A stretch of DNA of 64,000 nucleotides from Akkermansia sp. RCC_12PD (GTDB lineage Bacteria; Verrucomicrobiota; Verrucomicrobiia; Verrucomicrobiales; Akkermansiaceae): assembly GCF_036417355.1 (NCBI RefSeq), contig NZ_CP143889.1, positions 2,356,001 to 2,420,000 on the forward strand, written 5' to 3'. Shown piece after piece: positions 1 to 8,940 of this stretch. The position numbers and the translations under genes were made by a program. Below the pieces are notes generated by a model. The model was not told where the DNA came from. It did not search any database and saw only the letters and a list, made by a program, of their open reading frames with translations. Position 1 is the first letter of the stretch. Every line of letters starts with the position of its first letter.

Positions 1-496
1 GGTCGAACAGGTAAATCAGGATGGGGCGCCGGAAAAGCAGCAGCGTCAGCACGCTGGCGGCGCTGATGGCGAAGGCGATCCACAGGTCGGAATCCGACAG
101 GCTCATGATGGAGCCGAACAGCCAGTCGTCTATCTTCTGCTGGAGACCCAGCCGGACCAGGACGATGAAGCCGGCGGCAAACGCCGTGGTATGCAGGATG
201 GACAGGGCGGTATCCTGGTTCAGCCTGGACGTGCGGGACACGAACAGGGAGCCCAGCCCCACCAGCAGGGCGGCCACCACGGCCCCCAGCAGCAGGCTCC
301 AGCGCGTCAGGCCGAACATCAGCACGGCCACCGCGATTCCCGGCAGCAGCGCGCAGGAGAGCGTGCCGATCTGCAGCGCGGATTTTTTCAGGATCACCAG
401 CCCGCTGACGAAGCCGTTGGCAAAGCCGATCATGAGACACGCCAGCAGGGAGCGCTGGGCGATGGGTTCCCGGAGAAATTGAAGAAAGTCGTCCAT
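1..496 (-). CDS. Metal ABC transporter permease (ZnuB/MntB family), 3' part cut by window edge
   Basis: Integral membrane subunit of an ABC-3 family importer for zinc or manganese. About 165 N-terminal residues are visible, starting MDDFLQFLREP. The ATG codon is at 496, followed by several hydrophobic segments that include GFANGFVSGLVIL and LLLGAVVAALLVGLGSLFV. The gene runs off the left edge, so the C-terminal helices are missing. It lies 19 bases downstream of the ATPase gene and follows the solute-binding protein gene on the same strand, the usual importer order. The metal cannot be decided from the permease; the His-rich binding protein next door favours zinc. Confidence 0.85.
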   Translation of the reverse strand, partial: MDDFLQFLREPIAQRSLLACLMIGFANGFVSGLVILKKSALQIGTLSCALLPGIAVAVLMFGLTRWSLLLGAVVAALLVGLGSLFVSRTSRLNQDTALSILHTTAFAAGFIVLVRLGLQQKIDDWLFGSIMSLSDSDLWIAFAISAASVLTLLLFRRPILIYLFD

Positions 497-515
497 AACG
501 TGAAAAATTGTCCGG

Positions 516-1301
516 TCAGGCGTTCATTCCGTATGTTTCCCGTATCCGTTCCGGGGAAAGCACCTCCTGCGCCGGACCGAAAGCGACCAGGTCGCGGTTC
601 ATAAGCAGGACCGTATCAAAGATTTCCGCCGCCGTGTTCAGATCGTGGTGGGAGGCGATGACCAGGCGTCCTTCCCCGGCCAGGGAATCCAGCAGGCGTC
701 CCAGGGATTGGCAGGCGGGGGCGTCCAGCCCCGTGAACGGTTCGTCCAGCAGGAGGACGTGCGCTTCCTGCGCCAGGGCGCGCGCCAGGAAGGCCCGCTG
801 CTGCTGGCCGCCGGAAAGCTCGGAAATCTGGCGTTCCGCCAGGTGTTCCAGACCGAGCACGTGCAGGGACTTTTCCACAATCTCCCGGTCGTGCCCGGAG
901 AATTTTTTCCACAGGCCCAGGGCCGGGTAGCGGCCCATTTCCACGAGAGCGCGCACGGTGATGGGGAAGGACCAGTCCACGTCGGAGCGCTGGGGCAGGT
1001 AGGCGATTTCCCTCGGCATGTCATGAAGGGGGTTCCCGTTCCACAGAATGTTGCCGGCATCCGGATGAATCAGCCCCGCCAGCGCCTTGATCAGGGTGGA
1101 TTTTCCCGCGCCGTTGGGCCCCATCAGGGCCAGCGTGTGCCCGCAGGTGATGGAAAAGCCGATGTCGTGGAGGGCGAGCAGCCTGCCGTAATACACGGTG
1201 ACGTTCTCCACATCCAGGCGGTGGCGCTCCGGATGGCTGGCATGAGCGCCCCAGCAGATGTGGTCCTGGGCGCAGTGAGGGGAGGGGGCGCTTATTTCCA
1301 T
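516..1301 (-). CDS. Metal ABC transporter ATP-binding protein
   Basis: Cytoplasmic ATPase of the zinc/manganese importer, 261 residues from the chosen start. Walker A is GPNGAGKST, the Q-loop lies in YLPQRSDVDW, the signature is LSGGQQQR, Walker B is LLLDEPFTGLD, and the switch His lies in ASHHDLN. The YLPQRSxVDW segment is typical of the Mn/Zn ABC-3 ATPases. The start MEISAPSP at 1301 overlaps the end of the preceding small gene by about 10 bases. A longer in-frame extension to 1472 exists, but it lies inside that gene and has no family similarity. Function is firm at family level; metal specificity is inferred. Confidence 0.88.
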   Translation of the reverse strand: MEISAPSPHCAQDHICWGAHASHPERHRLDVENVTVYYGRLLALHDIGFSITCGHTLALMGPNGAGKSTLIKALAGLIHPDAGNILWNGNPLHDMPREIAYLPQRSDVDWSFPITVRALVEMGRYPALGLWKKFSGHDREIVEKSLHVLGLEHLAERQISELSGGQQQRAFLARALAQEAHVLLLDEPFTGLDAPACQSLGRLLDSLAGEGRLVIASHHDLNTAAEIFDTVLLMNRDLVAFGPAQEVLSPERIRETYGMNA

Positions 1302-1727
1302 GAGAAGGAGTACGTATCGTTCAATGAAGGGCCGAAGGACCACCGGGTGGCGGAATCGGCCTGCCTGCCCTCCGGTTCCAGCTCCAGCGTCACGGGGGTG
1401 TCCGGCGTGCCTTCCGGCCATTGGGCGGAAACGGTGAGCGTGGCGGAGCTTCCCTTCAGGGGAAGGCGGCACTCCACTTCTTCATGCAGCCCCGGATTCT
1501 CCGCCTTCCAGAGAACGGCGTCCCCGGAGGCTATGGAAATGTTCCTGGGCCGGTGGGCGCATTTGACCGTAATGACGGTGGGAACACCCGGAGCGGCAGT
1601 CTCCTGGGGGGGATGCGGGACGGCCTGTTCCGCCGGAGTGCCGGAAGTCATCTTGTAAAGCGCCAATCCCAGCAGGACGGCCCCCGCCAGGGCGGGAAAA
1701 AAACTGTCTCAGGGGGGAACTGGTCAT
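1292..1727 (-). CDS. Small membrane-anchored protein in metal ABC operon, reading frame broken at an A7 tract
   Basis: No family recognised. The ATG at 1727 overlaps the stop of the binding-protein gene (ATGA), so a gene plainly starts here. After MTSSPLRQFF the frame is lost at a run of seven A on the plus strand (1697-1703). With six bases the protein reads on through a hydrophobic anchor (PALAGAVLLGLALYKM) into an exported domain ending SLNDTYSFSWK at 1292, about 145 residues in all. Read as given, only the part from an internal Met at 1666 (124 residues) is open. Its place between binding protein and ATPase suggests an accessory role in metal uptake. The break could be a sequencing error, a real mutation or slippage. 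Confidence 0.6.
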
Positions 1728-2671
1728 GGTTTCCGGGCCGGGGAAAGGGCTTCCTTGATAATCTGGACGTTCTGTTTGAACATGCTTTCAAAGTCGTGCC
1801 CGTCCGGGGACAGGCCGTCCGTATTGACGGGCTTGGCGACGGAAATGTTCAGGGAGTTGGCTATTTCATTCAGGCTCTTGGGATTGGAGGAGTATTCCGG
1901 AAAAACGGCCTTCACCTTCGCCTCCCGGAGTTTTTTCAGCGTGGCCGCCAGTTGGGCGGAATTCCCCTCGTCTTCACGGCTCACCCCCTGCATGCTGATG
2001 CTGCGGAAGCCGAATTCCCGGCAGAAATGGTTCATGGCCGCATGGCCGGTCACCAGGATGCGGTCTGCTTCCGGGATGCCGGAAAGCTCCGTTCTGGCCC
2101 AGGCGGAAAGACGGTCCATCTTCCGGTTCCATTGGGAGAGCCCGGCTGTGTAATCCTCCTTGTGGGCCGGGTCCATGTTGGCGAGCACGGCGGCCAGGGC
2201 GCGCGCGGCCCTCTTCATGTTGGCGGGGGTGTGCCACCAGTGGGGATCGTTGGGGCCGTGGGAGCAGGAGCCGTCTTCCGCGTGGTCGTGATGGTCGTGT
2301 TCCGCGGAATCGGCGGCTACGGGCACGTCCGGAATGGATGCCCCCAGGTCCAGAATCTGCGCCCGGGAGCCCAGGGCGTCTTTCAGCCGTGGAAGGTACG
2401 GCTCCAGATTCTTGCCGGAGGCCAGCACCAGCCGCGCCTGTCCCGCGGCGGCGATATCCTGCGGCGCTGGCTCGAAGCTGTGCAGGTTGCCGTTGGGTTT
2501 CAGCAAATCCGTAACCTGGACGTGGCTGCCGCCCAGGGCGCGCGCCATGTCCCCCAGCACGGGGTGCAGGGCCGCGATCTTCAAGGGGGGGGCTTCCTGG
2601 GCGCCCAGAGTACAGAACAGGCCCAGAAGACACAGAAAAGGAATTAAAACGCGCCGGAGCATGTTTTCCAT
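1724..2671 (-). CDS. znuA: Metal ABC transporter solute-binding protein (ZnuA-like)
   Basis: Periplasmic metal-binding protein of cluster A-I, 315 residues from MENMLRRVL. There is an N-terminal signal peptide (LIPFLCLLGLFCTLGAQ). Expected ligand positions are visible: His in NLHSFEP, His in ILVTGHAAMNHF, and an acidic region near VNTDGLSPDGHDF. A His/Asp-rich loop (HDHHDHAEDGSCSH, around residues 127-140) is the hallmark of zinc-specific ZnuA and argues for zinc over manganese. Upstream alternatives extend to 2704 but precede the signal peptide. It is the first gene of the importer set and begins 58 bases after the DUF2339 gene, so the two may be co-transcribed. Confidence 0.87.
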   Translation of the reverse strand: MENMLRRVLIPFLCLLGLFCTLGAQEAPPLKIAALHPVLGDMARALGGSHVQVTDLLKPNGNLHSFEPAPQDIAAAGQARLVLASGKNLEPYLPRLKDALGSRAQILDLGASIPDVPVAADSAEHDHHDHAEDGSCSHGPNDPHWWHTPANMKRAARALAAVLANMDPAHKEDYTAGLSQWNRKMDRLSAWARTELSGIPEADRILVTGHAAMNHFCREFGFRSISMQGVSREDEGNSAQLAATLKKLREAKVKAVFPEYSSNPKSLNEIANSLNISVAKPVNTDGLSPDGHDFESMFKQNVQIIKEALSPARKP

Positions 2672-2729
2672 TATGGTGCGCCCGGCAGGGGATGCAATGG
2701 TCAAATTTGTCTTCCAAAGTGAGATGACG

Positions 2730-5345
2730 CTAACTTTGGCGCGCCTTTCCTGCGTTCTTTCTTTTGCCCCTCATTTTCAAATTGAACTTCTGGTACAGGA
2801 AGGAGGAAACGAGCACGATGAAGGCCAGGCCCACGAGCGCGCCCACCCGGTAAAGCTGGCTGAGGCTGGAAATGTCGTAGCACACGGCCTTGAGCAGCGT
2901 GATGCCCAGCAGGGCGAGCCCCGCCATGCGCACCCTGGCGGACCTGATGTCGAACCCCGCGGCGATCAGGCACAGGGCGAACAGGCTCCAGGCCAGGGAT
3001 ATGGTCAGGTCCTGCGCCAGGCTGCGGCCGAACTGGATCAGCAGCGGATGGTCCCCCGGCGCGGCAAACCCGCAGGAAATCTCCATGTTCATCCAGATGA
3101 AAAGCAGGATGGCTCCGAAGATGTTCAGGGAAGGGATGAGGAAGCGGAGTCCGGAACGGCCGCCGGTGAGGCGGGGCATCACCTTTTTCTGCATCCACCA
3201 CGCGCCGGCCATGCAGCAGAACACCAGCGTGGCGTATGTCAGGCGCAGTTCCGGCATTTGGCCCGGATCAAGCTGGGAAACCGTCTTGAACAGGCCGCTG
3301 TGGATGAACATGGCCGCCAGCAGGAAAAAGCCCGTCCAGGCCAGCTTGGCCTGGGGAAACTTTCCGCACAGCAGCAGGAGCGCGAAGCCTTCCAGGGACC
3401 AGGCCAGGGTCAGAGGCGTTTCGCTCCACTGGAAGCCGATGGCCAGGGTCAGCATGCCGATGGCCGTGCCGTAGTAAAAGGTGAGGACGGCGGACCGTTT
3501 CAGCAGTGTTTCGAAAGGAAGCCTTTGCAGGTACAGAGCCGTCAGGAAGGGGGAGACGGCGCAGAGAAGAGCGGCGGTGGAAGCCCAGAACCGGGTGGAG
3601 ACGGGATGGTGGGACATTCCGTACTGGAACCAGACAAAATAGAAAAGAGGGACGCACAGGGCGGAGGCGCTCCAGGCCAGTAGTCCGTCGCGGAAGCGCC
3701 GGATCACGAACGAAGGAAGCAGGAACAGGAACGCGAAGACGAAAAACGGCACCCAAGGGTGGAATTCCTGATGCCATGCCGCCAGGGCAAAACCGCCTAC
3801 GGCCACCATCAGGGCCTGTCCCCGGCCGTGCCGGACGGCCATCCAGCAGAAGACGCCCGCGATCAGTATGGCGTAAAAGGGAAGCGGGGAGTCCGGCCAG
3901 ATGATCGGAAGCCACGCCAAGGCCGCCGCCGTGAAACAGGAGATTCTGACACCCGGATGCAGGTCGGCCAGGCAGGCCCCTCCGGACAGGGTGCGGGCGG
4001 ACAGCACCTTGTAGGAAGCTGCGATCATGAATATGCCGAATATTCCGCGGAGAAGCTCGGAAAACCAGGGGAAATTTTCCGGTTTGGGATGTTCCGTAAA
4101 GGAGGCGCACAAGTAGCAAACGGTGAAGATGCCCACCGGCAGGAACCAGGACCAGTAGGTGCTCCTCGCCCTGGCCAGCGGAAAAAGGGCGATCATCGGG
4201 AACATCCCGGCCAGGAGCAGAAGCGCCCGGGAGGAAGAGGAAAGAGCCAGGGGATTGCCTTCCGCCTGCATCCGGAAAGCCGTCAGGCACGCCACGGCAA
4301 TCGCCCCGAAAGCCAGCAGGAATGAAGAGCTTCCCGTGCCGGGGGCCTTCTTCTCCTGCCGGATGCCGGAGTACAGGCCGCAGCCGCAGTAGAGGAGCAG
4401 TGTGCAGAGGGAAAGCAGGGTGACGGCCGGAATGTGTCCGTTCGCGTTGTATTCGTCAAACCAGCCCATCAGCAGCAGCGTATAGGACGCGAGGCCGATG
4501 GCTCCCACTTTCGTCCAGCGCGTGAAAGCCAGCACGGAAACCAGCCCGGCGTTCAGAAGGGTCATGTACAGGAACAGGGAAACCGTGTGGTCCTGCCCGG
4601 TGGACAGGATGACCGGCGTGAGAAAACCGCCGATGATGCCCAGAACGGCAATGACCTGGAAGCGGAGCCGCACGGCCAGGACGAACGCAGCAGCCGTGGT
4701 GGCGGCCAGCAAAAGGGCGGAAACTGCCGTATTGAAAAAGGGCAGCGCATAAAACATGCGGCCCGCGCAGGTGGCCAGGTACAGCACCAGAATGCCGGTG
4801 GCGGTCAGGGTACCGGAAAGGGTGGGGTATCTTTTCTTCAGGCGCGAGAGGCCCGTTCCCAGCAGGGCAAGGGCTGTCAGGTAGGTGAGGACGATTCTCC
4901 ATTCCGGAGAAATCAATTCATTGTCAATGCTGTATTTGACAAAGAAACCCGTTCCCAGAAACAGGATGAATCCGCCGATCCAGGAAAGCAGCTTGGCTCC
5001 TATGAAATATTCCCAGGAAAAGGCGGGGGAAACGGCTGCCGGCTGTCTGGCCTTCCTGGGTGCGGGAGCGGGGGTCTCATAGGGGATGATGGCCGTGGCG
5101 GCCCGTGGCGGGGATGGCACGGGGCGCGGTGTGGCGGCTCCCGGTCTTGCAGCGTTCTGGGGTGTGCTTCCCGTAACTGATTTGCCGTAGGACATATGCA
5201 TGTCCATATGCGCCTTGATTTCGGCAAGTTCGTTTTCCAGCTTGCGTACCTTGTGTTCCAGGAAAATGACCTGGCAGGCCTTCACAAACGTGAAAACCAT
5301 GCCGGAAAGAAGGGCCAGCACAAGCAGTAAAATGAAAATTTCCAT
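2730..5345 (-). CDS. DUF2339 family polytopic membrane protein
   Basis: Large inner-membrane protein of 871 residues. An N-terminal hydrophobic segment (residues 1-22) is followed by a short charged coiled-coil-like stretch (EHKVRKLENELAEIKAHMDM). Next comes a Pro/Ala-rich linker (about 60-105), and then more than twenty hydrophobic segments to the C-terminus. This N-terminal coil plus serial membrane segments matches DUF2339 proteins, whose function is unknown. The C-terminal tail is basic (KFNLKMRGKRKNAGK). It lies just upstream of znuA on the same strand; whether it has any link with metal uptake is not shown. No catalytic motif was seen. Confidence 0.78.
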   Translation of the reverse strand: MEIFILLLVLALLSGMVFTFVKACQVIFLEHKVRKLENELAEIKAHMDMHMSYGKSVTGSTPQNAARPGAATPRPVPSPPRAATAIIPYETPAPAPRKARQPAAVSPAFSWEYFIGAKLLSWIGGFILFLGTGFFVKYSIDNELISPEWRIVLTYLTALALLGTGLSRLKKRYPTLSGTLTATGILVLYLATCAGRMFYALPFFNTAVSALLLAATTAAAFVLAVRLRFQVIAVLGIIGGFLTPVILSTGQDHTVSLFLYMTLLNAGLVSVLAFTRWTKVGAIGLASYTLLLMGWFDEYNANGHIPAVTLLSLCTLLLYCGCGLYSGIRQEKKAPGTGSSSFLLAFGAIAVACLTAFRMQAEGNPLALSSSSRALLLLAGMFPMIALFPLARARSTYWSWFLPVGIFTVCYLCASFTEHPKPENFPWFSELLRGIFGIFMIAASYKVLSARTLSGGACLADLHPGVRISCFTAAALAWLPIIWPDSPLPFYAILIAGVFCWMAVRHGRGQALMVAVGGFALAAWHQEFHPWVPFFVFAFLFLLPSFVIRRFRDGLLAWSASALCVPLFYFVWFQYGMSHHPVSTRFWASTAALLCAVSPFLTALYLQRLPFETLLKRSAVLTFYYGTAIGMLTLAIGFQWSETPLTLAWSLEGFALLLLCGKFPQAKLAWTGFFLLAAMFIHSGLFKTVSQLDPGQMPELRLTYATLVFCCMAGAWWMQKKVMPRLTGGRSGLRFLIPSLNIFGAILLFIWMNMEISCGFAAPGDHPLLIQFGRSLAQDLTISLAWSLFALCLIAAGFDIRSARVRMAGLALLGITLLKAVCYDISSLSQLYRVGALVGLAFIVLVSSFLYQKFNLKMRGKRKNAGKARQS

Positions 5346-5660
5346 GGGGCAGGGGGGTAGGGAGAATGTATTCTACATGGGAAAAACGGGACTGCAAGAC
5401 GCAAAAGGGGACATGTCCGGCTCTCATGAAAACGCAAATAGCGTCGGCCGGGCAGAGCCTGCGGATGGCATCTGTTCCGATGACAGGATTGATTTTTCGC
5501 AATCATTTAAAAACGAAGAGGGGTGGTTCCTCTGGAAAGGAATGGCCGTGTCGTACTCCTCTGGATATAAAACGGAAGGATGACTCAATAAGGTTTTTTT
5601 GCTGTTGTAGGCGGATAACGGATTTGTTATCATATTATACACATTAACGTGTAAAAAATT
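5346..5660. other. Intergenic region between divergent DUF2339 and autotransporter genes
   Basis: 315 bases between two divergently transcribed genes, so promoters for both are expected here. Close to the rightward gene there is a TATTAT hexamer (5633-5638) and a small inverted repeat, TACAC/GTGTA (5638-5642 and 5649-5653), just before the autotransporter ATG. No convincing -35 partner and no Shine-Dalgarno sequence are visible. I see no gene in the stretch. Confidence 0.35.
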
Positions 5661-8600
5661 ATGAAATTTACGATTCCTTTTTCATTGCGTCGCAGCCTCT
5701 TTGCGGGCTTCTTCATGTCCCTTTCCGCCTCCGCGGCAGACTATACCGTGGACGCTTCCCAGACCTCCGACCCTGGCCGGAAAGTATACCAGACGTTGGC
5801 GGAGCTGGCTTCAGCCGGAGTCCTGGCAGCGGGAGACACTGTCATTCTGAATAACGATGACTCCAGCCTCACTTCCAAGTTGCCCGTTCTCGTCAATTTC
5901 CGCTCCAATGATCCGGAAACGCCGCGTACGGTGGATCTGTCTGGATTGGGAAATACGCCTTTGTTTAGTCCGGCCAAAGGCAATTACACGCTGAATATGG
6001 AATCGGTCGTTTTTTCCAATGCTCCAGCCAGAGTATTTTTCTACAACAACAGCTCCAGCTCTGCTCCCATCTCCTTAAAAATTTCCGATAATGTCTCGTT
6101 TACGAAAAATTACAGCTCTGATAGAAATTCCTTCACCGCTAACGGATACGGTGGGGCGATTTGCCTGTACTCATCAGCGGCCACCGCACTGTCGATGGGA
6201 AACAACGCCATGTTCGCCGATAACCGAGCTGCCGGCAATGGAGGAGCGATTTCCATACACTCATATGGCAAAACCGCTTCGCTGACCATAGGGAACAACG
6301 CCGTATTCTCCGGAAATTATGCTTCCGGCAATGGCGGGGGTGCGGTTCAGGTGTACGGAGCAACTGGTTCCGCAGCGGTTATAGGAGACAACGCGACATT
6401 CACCGGAAATTATCTTTTAGGAGGTTACGGCGGCTCTGGCGGAGCCATTTATGTCGTCATGCCGGACAGCACAAACTACGGGGGAAACAGCCTTGTCATA
6501 GGCTCCAATGCCGTGTTTTCCGGGAATTATGTTTCCGGCCGTTACAGCAACGGCGGAGCGATTGCGCTTTCATCATCATCCCGTTCGGAGACTTCCTCGC
6601 TCGTTCTTGGCCCCGGCGCTGTATTCACAGGGAATTACGTTTTTTCTTCCGCCAGTCCGTCCTACGAAAGCATAGGCTCCGGGGGAGCGATATACATAAC
6701 TTCATCAAGATATTCGAACATTACGGTGCGGGACGGAGCGACCTTCACCGGCAATTACGCGTGGACCAAAGGCGGGGCCATTCTTATGCAAGGCAGCTAC
6801 GCAGGCAGTTCCAGCCAGTTCCTGGCTCTGACCCGTGACGTTCTTTTCAGCGGCAACATGACCGGCGGCACGTTTACCCGGCACTCTGACGGTTCCTTCT
6901 CCGTGGAAAACGGAATCGCCAACGCGATCCATATGGGAGGCGATCAGAGCATTCAGCTGGCTGCTTCCGAAGGCAGGCAGATCCGTTTCAACGACCCCGT
7001 CACCAGTTCGGCTCTGAGTTCCAGCCGGGAAAACATCGCCTTTTCCATCAACCAGTATATGGATGGCGACAATCCCCGCACCACAGGCGGCACGGTCATC
7101 TTCAGCGGGGAGCTCTACCAGGGGGAAGATTCCCATCTGGTTGCCAGCCGTTATAATGACTTCAAGGGACAAACCACTCTCTACGGGGGTACCCTTGTTT
7201 TGGAACATAACGTAGTCTTCGGTAATTCCGACCTGAGGGAGGACACTTCCATGACCCTGGAAAACGGGACTCTGGAAATCACCGGCGGCAGCACGGTCAA
7301 CGCCGCCTCCTTCACCGTCTCCCATGCGGATATTGTCCTGCGTCCGGGAAGCAGCGCCTTCATCAATGCCAGGGACGTGGATATTTCCCACGGTTTCATT
7401 TTCGACATGCAGAAACAGCTTCCGTGGGCGTCTTCCCCGCAGTCCTCCCGCGGGATTTCCATCTCGGCTGCAGATTCCTTCACGCTGGGCGGTTCCGTCG
7501 GTATTCTGGACAACGGCATATCCGCCGACTACTTTTATGCAGACAACTCCTGGGCACAGAAGCGTGTCTTCATTGTGCTTACGGACTCGGACAAGACGCA
7601 TGAGGGCGACTTCTCCGGACCTTATTCTCTAGCTACTGGCTCCGAAAATGTGGATAGCCCCTATGCCTACACGGGCACCTGGAGCCACCAATGGCTGGAC
7701 GCGGACGGCGACGGCTTTTCCGAACAGCTTCAGCTTGTCTGGACGCCCACGCCCGGGAAAGAGGACATTCAGGAAATTCTGCCCGAGCTGGCCGGCGACA
7801 TGGCCCTGAACTCCATGTGGTCCTCCGCCTCCAATGCTCTCGGCATGTCGGGCGCCGCTCTCGGCAGCCTGGACGCTCTGCGTTTCCTGGCGGGGCCGGA
7901 AAACAACTACTGGGTCAAGGGGCTGGGAGATTTCCTCTTCCATGCCACCGAAGGCGGCCGGGACGGGTTTGACTACAACGGCGGCGGATATGCCGTGGGA
8001 GCGGACCGCAGGGTGGCGAAGAATACCATCCTGGGCTTGGGATTCGGCGATCTGTACGGCAGGTTGTACAGCCGTAGCTTTGTGGGAGACATTGGCCAGC
8101 AGAGCCGCATAGCCATGCTCTATGGAGGATGGTACAAAGACCTCGGCAGGAAGGACGCTCTCATGGTGACGGCCTCCGCTGGCTACGGTTGGACAGCCAA
8201 CAGAATGAATTCCTTCCACACTGGCGGATGGTCTCGCGGAAAATGGACCAACCGCACCCTGGCCGCTACCCTCAACGGGAAGTGGAGCCGTCGGTTGAGT
8301 GATGTTCTGGCGGTGGATTTCAACCTTGGGCTGGAATACACGGACGTGACCCAGGGTTCGTTCACGGAAACGGGGTGGGACGCGCGCCGTTTTGAAAAAG
8401 GGCACTTGAAAAACCTGTCCCTGCCTGTGGGCGTGGGGCTGACCTGCCGCAGCGAACTGAAGGGAAGGGAATGGATCAACAGCGTGGCGGTGAGCTACCT
8501 GCCCGATGTGTACCGTGAAAACCCGAGCGCGCCTGCCCAGCGCCTGCTCAACGGTTACCGCTGGGAAGCCAGGGGAACGGCGCCCGACCGGAACGCGGTG

Positions 8601-8726
8601 AGGGTGAACGTGAACAGTGCGCTGCAATTGAATGCGCGCTGGAGGGCGTACGCAGGATACGAATTTGAGGGAAGAAACAAGGCTGTGGCGCACCGGTTCA
8701 ACGCGGGAGTAAGTTTCGCCTATTGA
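5661..8726 (+). CDS. Autotransporter with Pmp-like GGA(I/V)/FxxN repeats
   Basis: Surface protein of 1021 residues secreted by the type V route. It has an N-terminal signal peptide (residues 1-25, ending SLSASAA). The passenger (about 26-690) is predicted to be a right-handed beta-helix. Residues about 165-410 contain seven GGA(I/V) motifs alternating with FSGN/FTGN/FADN motifs, the paired signature of chlamydial polymorphic membrane proteins. A C-terminal beta-barrel domain (about 750-1021) begins near NYWVKGLGDF and ends in the aromatic-terminated strand AGVSFAY. A role as adhesin is likely from the family, but no ligand is indicated. A terminator-like hairpin follows at 8817-8860. Confidence 0.85.
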   Translation: MKFTIPFSLRRSLFAGFFMSLSASAADYTVDASQTSDPGRKVYQTLAELASAGVLAAGDTVILNNDDSSLTSKLPVLVNFRSNDPETPRTVDLSGLGNTPLFSPAKGNYTLNMESVVFSNAPARVFFYNNSSSSAPISLKISDNVSFTKNYSSDRNSFTANGYGGAICLYSSAATALSMGNNAMFADNRAAGNGGAISIHSYGKTASLTIGNNAVFSGNYASGNGGGAVQVYGATGSAAVIGDNATFTGNYLLGGYGGSGGAIYVVMPDSTNYGGNSLVIGSNAVFSGNYVSGRYSNGGAIALSSSSRSETSSLVLGPGAVFTGNYVFSSASPSYESIGSGGAIYITSSRYSNITVRDGATFTGNYAWTKGGAILMQGSYAGSSSQFLALTRDVLFSGNMTGGTFTRHSDGSFSVENGIANAIHMGGDQSIQLAASEGRQIRFNDPVTSSALSSSRENIAFSINQYMDGDNPRTTGGTVIFSGELYQGEDSHLVASRYNDFKGQTTLYGGTLVLEHNVVFGNSDLREDTSMTLENGTLEITGGSTVNAASFTVSHADIVLRPGSSAFINARDVDISHGFIFDMQKQLPWASSPQSSRGISISAADSFTLGGSVGILDNGISADYFYADNSWAQKRVFIVLTDSDKTHEGDFSGPYSLATGSENVDSPYAYTGTWSHQWLDADGDGFSEQLQLVWTPTPGKEDIQEILPELAGDMALNSMWSSASNALGMSGAALGSLDALRFLAGPENNYWVKGLGDFLFHATEGGRDGFDYNGGGYAVGADRRVAKNTILGLGFGDLYGRLYSRSFVGDIGQQSRIAMLYGGWYKDLGRKDALMVTASAGYGWTANRMNSFHTGGWSRGKWTNRTLAATLNGKWSRRLSDVLAVDFNLGLEYTDVTQGSFTETGWDARRFEKGHLKNLSLPVGVGLTCRSELKGREWINSVAVSYLPDVYRENPSAPAQRLLNGYRWEARGTAPDRNAVRVNVNSALQLNARWRAYAGYEFEGRNKAVAHRFNAGVSFAY
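6150..6870 (+). repeat. Degenerate Pmp-type protein repeats inside the autotransporter passenger
   Basis: Coding repeats of roughly 35-45 codons, each with a GGA(I/V) turn followed by a (G/N)xAxFxGN strand. Seven GGA(I/V) and at least seven FxGN/FxDN motifs can be counted. They are diverged at DNA level, so recent slippage is unlikely. Confidence 0.7.
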
Positions 8727-8816
8727 CGGCAGCCTGAAATGCTCTCCGGTTCCTTTTTTTCAGGGAAAAGGGCCGGATGGCGGCTCCCGTGATCCTGATG
8801 TTCCGGGAGGGATTCT

Positions 8817-8860
8817 GGAGGCATGGACGGCGTGTTCGTTCATGCCTCCGTCTTTCTTTT
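8817..8860 (+). terminator. Rho-independent terminator after the autotransporter gene
   Basis: Perfect 9-bp stem GGAGGCATG (8817-8825) / CATGCCTCC (8841-8849), a 15-base loop, then GTCTTTCTTTT. It ends transcription between the autotransporter and the GH84 gene. Confidence 0.7.
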
Positions 8861-8940
8861 CGGTGACATGCCCCAGGCGGATACGGACGGTTTTTTCTTG
8901 AGATGGGCACTCTTTTCTGATTCCATTACCGAGCATTATC

